Assembly (NCBI GenBank): GCA_015057275.1
Contig: SVEO01000009.1
Coordinates: forward strand, 1 to 64,000
DNA from: Lachnospiraceae bacterium
GTDB lineage: Bacteria; Bacillota; Clostridia; Lachnospirales; Lachnospiraceae
Direction: 5' to 3'
DNA: 64,000 nucleotides
The position numbers and the translations under genes were made by a program. The notes beneath the pieces are model-generated. The model searched no databases. It had not been told where the DNA came from and worked only from the letters and a program-made list of their open reading frames with translations. Below, in pieces: positions 58,284-64,000 of this stretch (position 1 is its first letter; every line of letters begins with the position of its first letter).

Positions 58284-59165
58284 ATGAGATTTGTGATTGT
58301 AACAGGTATGTCGGGTGCGGGAAAGAGTACCGTTTTAAAATGTTTGGAAGATATTGGATATTTTTGCGTGGATAACATGCCTGTGCCACTAGTCAGACGT
58401 TTTGTGAGCTGGGCATTTGAGGGGAATGGCGAGGAAGAAAAGGTGGCCATCGGTGTAGATGTGCGCAGTGGGAAAAATCTTCCTGAGCTGGCGGAGGTGC
58501 TGGCATTCCAAAAGGGCAAGAAATTCCCATACGAAATCCTCTTTTTAGATGCAACCGATGAAATTTTAATTAAGCGCTACAAGGAGACGCGCCGTAACCA
58601 CCCGTTAGCAGTGAGCCACCGTATCGACCAGGGCATCCGCAAGGAACGGGAGGCGCTTGCATTCTTGAAAAAAGAAGCCGACTACATCATCGATACAAGT
58701 CACTTATTGACGCGTGATTTGCGCACCAGTGTCGAGGAGGTTTTCGGCAATAACAAGGTATATCGCAACCTGTTTATTACGGTGCTTTCATTCGGATTTA
58801 AGTATGGAATCCCGGGCGACGCGGACCTTGTATTTGACGTGCGCTTTATGCCGAACCCATACTACGAGGATAGTTTAAGAATGCTGACCGGCAATGATAA
58901 GGCGGTACAAGATTACGTCATGAAAAGTGAAACCTCGGTGGAGTTTGTGCAAAAGCTGACTGACATGATGGAATTTTTGATTCCGAATTATGTAGCCGAA
59001 GGCAAAAATCAGCTCGTTATCTGCATTGGTTGTACTGGCGGCAAGCATCGTTCGGTCACAGTGGCGAACGCGCTTTATGAACGTCTGCGAACTTTGGAAG
59101 GCATCGGTGTACGAATCGAACATCGGGACATTGACTTGGATGCAAAACGGAAAGGAATCGTGTAA
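58284..59165 (+). CDS. rapZ: RNase adapter RapZ / YvcJ nucleotide-binding protein
   Basis: VIVTGMSGAGKSTVLKCLEDIGYFCVDNMP; CIGCTGGKHRSVTVAN. Confidence 0.96.
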   Translation: MRFVIVTGMSGAGKSTVLKCLEDIGYFCVDNMPVPLVRRFVSWAFEGNGEEEKVAIGVDVRSGKNLPELAEVLAFQKGKKFPYEILFLDATDEILIKRYKETRRNHPLAVSHRIDQGIRKEREALAFLKKEADYIIDTSHLLTRDLRTSVEEVFGNNKVYRNLFITVLSFGFKYGIPGDADLVFDVRFMPNPYYEDSLRMLTGNDKAVQDYVMKSETSVEFVQKLTDMMEFLIPNYVAEGKNQLVICIGCTGGKHRSVTVANALYERLRTLEGIGVRIEHRDIDLDAKRKGIV

Positions 59166-59166
59166 T

Positions 59167-60147
59167 ATGTCATTTTCCGGCAAAGTAAAAGAGGAATTAT
59201 CTTACCAACACAGCCCGCAGCGACATTGCCAAATTGCGGAGATTACCGCGATTACGATGCTTTGCGGGTGCATTGCTGTGGATAAATATAACAGATTTTC
59301 CATAAAAATTCAGACAGAAAACGTAAGAGTTGCAAGAAAGTACTTTACATTATTGAAAAAAGCGTTTAATATAGACTGCAGTTTCGTCGTCCGACAGCGC
59401 AAAATCGGGCGAAAAACAAGAGTTTATCTGCTAAAAGTAGGAAAACATGAGGATGCACTTAAGGTGCTTAAGGCGGCGAAGATTCTTGATATGGCCGGGA
59501 ATCTGCCTGACGAGATCTGCCTGACAAACCAAATTGTCGTGCAGAAAGATTGTTGCAAGCGGGCATTTATCCGCGGCGCATTCCTCGCTATCGGGTCGGT
59601 GAACGATCCTGAAAAATCCTACCATTTAGAACTTGTGGCGGATAACATCGCACGGGCGGAGCTCTTAGTTGAGCTTATCCGCAGTTTCCATATTGATGCA
59701 CGCATTGTGGAGCGAAAAGGCAGCCACGTTGTGTATGTGAAGGAAGCTGAGGGCATTTCGGATTTTTTAAATCTGATGGAGTCCCATGTGCAGATGATGG
59801 AGTTTGAGAATATTCGTATTCTCAAAGAAATCAGCAACACCGTGAACCGACAGGTAAACTGTGAAACGGCAAACTTAAACAAGACAGTCACTTCCGCTGT
59901 CAAGCAAATCGAAGACATCCATTATATTCAGGAAACCGCAGGGTTAGAAATTCTCGCACCGACGCTTCGGGATACGGCGAGAGCACGACTTACATATCCG
60001 TCATTGCCGCTCAAGGATCTGGGAGAAAAAATGGTGCCTTCCGTAGGAAAATCGGGCATTAATCACAGATTACGTAAGATTTCCGAGATTGCAGATGAAT
60101 TAAGAAAAGGGAAGAATGTTTCCGACGAAGGGAATAGAAAGGTGTAA
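59167..60147 (+). CDS. whiA: DNA-binding protein WhiA
   Basis: MSFSGKVKEELSY; RGAFLAIGSVNDPEKSYHLE; C-terminal HTH. Confidence 0.95.
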   Translation: MSFSGKVKEELSYQHSPQRHCQIAEITAITMLCGCIAVDKYNRFSIKIQTENVRVARKYFTLLKKAFNIDCSFVVRQRKIGRKTRVYLLKVGKHEDALKVLKAAKILDMAGNLPDEICLTNQIVVQKDCCKRAFIRGAFLAIGSVNDPEKSYHLELVADNIARAELLVELIRSFHIDARIVERKGSHVVYVKEAEGISDFLNLMESHVQMMEFENIRILKEISNTVNRQVNCETANLNKTVTSAVKQIEDIHYIQETAGLEILAPTLRDTARARLTYPSLPLKDLGEKMVPSVGKSGINHRLRKISEIADELRKGKNVSDEGNRKV

Positions 60148-60149
60148 AG

Positions 60150-60404
60150 ATGATAACGAAGGAACTAGTTATTGATGTGAAGGGAAGTCTGGACGCCAGA
60201 CCGACCGCCATGCTCGTACAGATTGCCTGCAAATACAGCAGTTCAATCTACATTGAAAGCGGCAATCGCAAGGTAAATGCAAAAAGTATTATGGGAATGA
60301 TGACATTAAGTCTTGTTTCCGGCGACCATATTACAGTAGAGGTAAACGGTGCAGACGCAGAGGCTGCATTAGAAGAAATCACAGCATATCTTTGCAATAA
60401 CTAA
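60150..60404 (+). CDS. HPr family protein, Crh-like (Asp at the His15 position)
   Basis: KGSLDARPTAMLVQ aligned to GLHARPAxxLV; NAKSIMGMMTLSL retains the Ser46 region. Confidence 0.88.
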   Translation: MITKELVIDVKGSLDARPTAMLVQIACKYSSSIYIESGNRKVNAKSIMGMMTLSLVSGDHITVEVNGADAEAALEEITAYLCNN

Positions 60405-60416
60405 AATAAAGCAGAT

Positions 60417-60448
60417 AAACCGGCAGGAGAAAAAACTCCCGTCGGTTT
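60417..60448 (+). terminator. Rho-independent terminator
   Basis: AAACCGGCAGGAG/CTCCCGTCGGTTTT. Confidence 0.75.
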
Positions 60449-60515
60449 TCTTCTTGTAGGAATGAAAAATATCTGCTATAATTCTTTGAGGAAATATAAT
60501 GGGAGGAATCAAACG

Positions 60516-63500
60516 GTGAGCTTCACACATTTGCACGTACATACGGAATACAGCCTGCTCGACGGGTCATCGAAAATAAAGGAAATCACAGCGCGTGCCG
60601 CGGAGTTGGGAATGGACAGTTTGGCCATTACTGACCACGGGGTAATGTTTGGCGTGATTGATTTTTATCGTGCAGCAAAGGCGGCGGGGATTAAGCCTAT
60701 TCTCGGCTGTGAAGTTTATGTAGCGCCGGGCTCCCGTTTTGAAAAAGAGCCGGGGCAGAATGAAAACCGATATTACCACCTTGTTTTGCTGGCAGAAAAC
60801 AATAAAGGATATGAGAATCTCGTAAAAATCGTGTCAAAAGGCTTTGTTGATGGATTTTACTACAAGCCGCGTGTTGATTACGAAGTGCTAAAAGAGTATC
60901 ACGAAGGTATCATCGCGCTTAGTGCATGTTTGGCCGGAGAGGTGCAGCGCTATTTGGCAGCCAACCTGTACGAGGAAGCAATTAATGCAGCTAAGCGCTA
61001 TGAGAATATATTCGGTAAGGGAAATTTCTTCTTGGAGATGCAGGACCACGGCATTCCGACGCAGCGTCTTGTGAACCAGCAGCTTTTGCGCATGAATCGT
61101 GATTTGGGGATCGAGCTGGTAGCTACAAACGACGTGCACTACACATTTGCGGAGGATGCAGAACCGCACGACATTCTGCTTTGCTTACAGACCGGCAAGA
61201 AGCTCTCTGACGAGAATCGTATGCGTTATGAGGGAGGCCAGTATTATTTAAAATCGCCGCAGGAAATGGCGGAGCTGTTCTCATACGCGCCGCAGGCGCT
61301 GGAAAACACCGGGAAAATTGCCGCGCGCTGCGATGTGGAAATTGAGTTTGGTGTGACAAAATTACCGCAATACAATGTGCCGGCAGGTTACACTTCGTGG
61401 GAATACTTGAACGAATTATGTTATAAAGGATTAAATGAGCGATATTTAAAACTACAGGCGCAGGGAAAGATGTCAGCGGAGGGTCAGTTTGCTCCGATGG
61501 CCTTAAAGGAGCGTTTGGAATATGAGCTTTCGACAATTCAGAACATGGGGTATGTCGACTACTTTCTTATTGTTTGGGACTTTATCAATTTTGCGAAGTC
61601 ACAGGGTATCCCAGTCGGACCGGGGCGAGGCTCCGCGGCCGGAAGTATTGTCTCATACTGTTTATATATTACGGACATTGAGCCATTACGTTACAATTTG
61701 CTGTTTGAGCGTTTTTTAAATCCGGAACGTGTATCGATGCCCGATATTGATATTGACTTTTGCTTTGAACGACGGCAGGAAGTTATTGATTATGTTGTAA
61801 AAAAATACGGCAAGGACCGTGTGGCGCAGATTGTCACGTTTGGTACACTGGCAGCCAAAGGTGTTATCCGTGACGTGGCACGCGTACTCGATTTACCGTA
61901 TTCGCTGGCGGATTCGATTGCTAAGATGATTCCGAACGACCTCGGCATGACGCTCGACAAGGCGCTGGAAATGAATCCGGAACTGAAGCGTTTGTGCGAC
62001 AGCGATGAGCAGATTGGTTACCTGATGCAGATGTCCAAGCGTCTGGAAGGTTTGCCGCGTCACACATCGATGCACGCGGCCGGCGTGGTGATTACGCAGT
62101 TGCCGGTAGAGGAATACGTGCCGTTATCGCGCGCGGCTGATGGCAGCATCACCACCCAGTTTGTGATGACAACGCTGGAAGAACTGGGCCTTTTGAAGAT
62201 GGACTTCTTAGGACTGCGTACGCTGACCGTCATACAAAATGCGGCCAATCTTGTGGAAAAGAGCGAGGGTAAGCCGTTTGATTTAGATGGGATAGATTAT
62301 GATGACAAGGAAGTGCTTGCTTCCATTGGTACCGGCGTGACCGATGGTATTTTCCAGTTAGAAAGTGGCGGCATGAAGCGATTCATGAAGGAATTGCAGC
62401 CACAGAATCTGGAAGATATTATTGCCGGCATCTCTCTTTACCGTCCGGGCCCGATGGACTTCATCCCAAAATATTTAGAAGGGAAAAATCTTCCGGAGAA
62501 TATCACATATACTTGTCCGCAATTGGAACCGATTCTTGACAGCACGTACGGTTGCATCGTTTACCAGGAGCAGGTAATGCAGATTGTGCGTGATCTTGCC
62601 GGTTACACACTCGGCCGAAGCGACCTCGTGCGTCGTGCGATGTCCAAGAAAAAGGCCAGCGTGATGGAGAAGGAACGTTTAAATTTTGTTTATGGTAACG
62701 TCGAAGAGGGGGTACCGGGTTGCATGGCGCAGGGGATTTCCGAGGCGGATGCAAACCGCATCTTCGATGAAATGACTGATTTCGCGAAATACGCGTTCAA
62801 TAAGTCACACGCTGCAGCTTATGCGGTCGTATCGTATCGTACCGCATATATGAAATATTACTATCCGGTGGAATTCATGGCCGCGCTTTTGACGTCGGTT
62901 ATTGACAATTCGCGTAAAGTAACTGAATACATTTTGGCATGCAAGGCGATGGGCATTCAAATTTTGCCGCCGGATGTCAATGAGAGTGACAGTCGTTTTA
63001 CCGTTTCCTTTGTAAGTGGGGAATCTGGCGCTCCGGTGCAGGAAAACAAGCCGGAGTTTACGAAAGAAGAGCTTGCGTTTAGCGATTACATGAATCTACC
63101 GGTTGCCGAACCTGCAAAACCGGCCGTTGACCGCATTCGCATGGCAGATGGACGCAAAAAAGCGATTCGCTACGGTTTATCGGCACTGAAAAACATCGGC
63201 CACAATGTGATTGTGCAGATGGAAGCTGAGCGTGCGGAGAATGGGCCGTTTAAAGATTTAACCGATTTCTTAGAACGCATGGAAGGTAAAGAATGCAACC
63301 GCCGTGTGATTGAAAACCTGATTAAATCCGGAGCAATGGATTGCTTTGGTGCGACCAGAAAGCAGATGATGCAAGGTTATACGCTGATTATGGATCGGGT
63401 AGCAGCGCAGAAAAAAACACGCATGACCGGACAAATGAGTCTCTTCGATTTCGCAACCGAAGAAGTCAAAAAGCAATATGAAATTCCGCTTCCGAATGTT

Positions 63501-64000
63501 GGCGAATTTACCGACGAGATGAAACTGGCCTTTGAAAAAGAGGTGATCGGCATGTATGTCAGCGGACATCCGCTCGAAGCATATGAGCAGACGTTAAAGC
63601 GTCAGATTACACATACCTCGCTCGATTTCATGCTCGGCGACGATGAGACAGTTAAGGTTGGTGACAAGCAGCAGGCGGTCATCGGCGGTATGATTACAGC
63701 GATTACAATTAAAGCGACGAAGAACAATAAGGTTATGGCCTTCGTTACTTTGGAAGATATGTACGGTACAGTAGAAGTAGTGATGTTTCCGCGTGAGTAC
63801 GAGAAGTATCGCAGTCTGGTAAACGAGGATGAAAAAGTATTTTTCGTCGGACAGACATCGACCGAAGAAGAGCAGGATGCGAAACTTTTATGCAGCCGTA
63901 TGGTATCGTTCGACGATGTGCCAAAGACGTTGTGGATTCAGTTCCCGGACAAGGACAACTATCTTGCACAGGAATCAAAATTGCTGCAATTGCTTGATGA
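60516..64000 (+). CDS. dnaE: DNA polymerase III subunit alpha (truncated at the window edge)
   Basis: GTG start; VSFTHLHVHTEYSLLDGSSKIKEI PHP domain; PGRGSAAGSIVSY; PDIDIDF; absent from the ORF track because it runs off the end. Confidence 0.95.
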   Translation, partial: MSFTHLHVHTEYSLLDGSSKIKEITARAAELGMDSLAITDHGVMFGVIDFYRAAKAAGIKPILGCEVYVAPGSRFEKEPGQNENRYYHLVLLAENNKGYENLVKIVSKGFVDGFYYKPRVDYEVLKEYHEGIIALSACLAGEVQRYLAANLYEEAINAAKRYENIFGKGNFFLEMQDHGIPTQRLVNQQLLRMNRDLGIELVATNDVHYTFAEDAEPHDILLCLQTGKKLSDENRMRYEGGQYYLKSPQEMAELFSYAPQALENTGKIAARCDVEIEFGVTKLPQYNVPAGYTSWEYLNELCYKGLNERYLKLQAQGKMSAEGQFAPMALKERLEYELSTIQNMGYVDYFLIVWDFINFAKSQGIPVGPGRGSAAGSIVSYCLYITDIEPLRYNLLFERFLNPERVSMPDIDIDFCFERRQEVIDYVVKKYGKDRVAQIVTFGTLAAKGVIRDVARVLDLPYSLADSIAKMIPNDLGMTLDKALEMNPELKRLCDSDEQIGYLMQMSKRLEGLPRHTSMHAAGVVITQLPVEEYVPLSRAADGSITTQFVMTTLEELGLLKMDFLGLRTLTVIQNAANLVEKSEGKPFDLDGIDYDDKEVLASIGTGVTDGIFQLESGGMKRFMKELQPQNLEDIIAGISLYRPGPMDFIPKYLEGKNLPENITYTCPQLEPILDSTYGCIVYQEQVMQIVRDLAGYTLGRSDLVRRAMSKKKASVMEKERLNFVYGNVEEGVPGCMAQGISEADANRIFDEMTDFAKYAFNKSHAAAYAVVSYRTAYMKYYYPVEFMAALLTSVIDNSRKVTEYILACKAMGIQILPPDVNESDSRFTVSFVSGESGAPVQENKPEFTKEELAFSDYMNLPVAEPAKPAVDRIRMADGRKKAIRYGLSALKNIGHNVIVQMEAERAENGPFKDLTDFLERMEGKECNRRVIENLIKSGAMDCFGATRKQMMQGYTLIMDRVAAQKKTRMTGQMSLFDFATEEVKKQYEIPLPNVGEFTDEMKLAFEKEVIGMYVSGHPLEAYEQTLKRQITHTSLDFMLGDDETVKVGDKQQAVIGGMITAITIKATKNNKVMAFVTLEDMYGTVEVVMFPREYEKYRSLVNEDEKVFFVGQTSTEEEQDAKLLCSRMVSFDDVPKTLWIQFPDKDNYLAQESKLLQLLD

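Noticed and set aside
60567-63978. Multiple minus-strand ORFs across the last 3.4 kb
   Set aside because: They are antisense shadows of a strongly supported plus-strand dnaE reading frame that the ORF track omits because it is open at the window edge.
1-64000. tRNA, rRNA, CRISPR array, IS element or prophage
   Set aside because: No cloverleaf-like sequences, regularly spaced repeats, transposase/integrase or phage structural ORFs were recognised by eye; a tRNAscan/ISfinder run would be decisive.

Overview
This 64 kb window looks like a low-to-mid GC Clostridia/Lachnospiraceae-type chromosome segment (taxon inferred from gene content only). It is gene-dense and mostly housekeeping or transport: AGCS symporter, ZIP transporter, TrmO, carB, rubrerythrin, B12-radical SAM, YfhO, mntP, membrane pyrophosphatase, FtsH, uvrC, hprK-ROK-murB-rapZ-whiA-HPr-like, and a truncated dnaE at the right edge. 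I saw no rRNA, tRNA, CRISPR array, prophage or IS element. The most unusual signal is a dispersed structured repeat of about 155 bp: three long copies, two 3'-half copies and one very degenerate candidate. In the five clear copies it lies immediately 5' of an unrelated gene, in the sense orientation, and its 3' end (GGAATGGAGG or GGAATGGAG) supplies the likely Shine-Dalgarno sequence. The long copies fold into about four hairpins with compensatory changes. A conserved loop (CCGAAGCGT) is complementary to the SD-proximal stem (ACGCTTCGG), and two copies carry a similar putative uORF. Other points of interest: a probable MurL-MurD2 pair (L-Glu ligation then epimerisation route to D-Glu peptidoglycan) next to glf; a Crh-like HPr with Asp at the His15 position; two pseudogenes with internal deletions; a small NHLP-leader-like protein; an ABC permease/SBP pair with no ATPase; a Met-rich insert in a MacB-like transporter; and a ~96-nt inverted-repeat structure between convergent genes.
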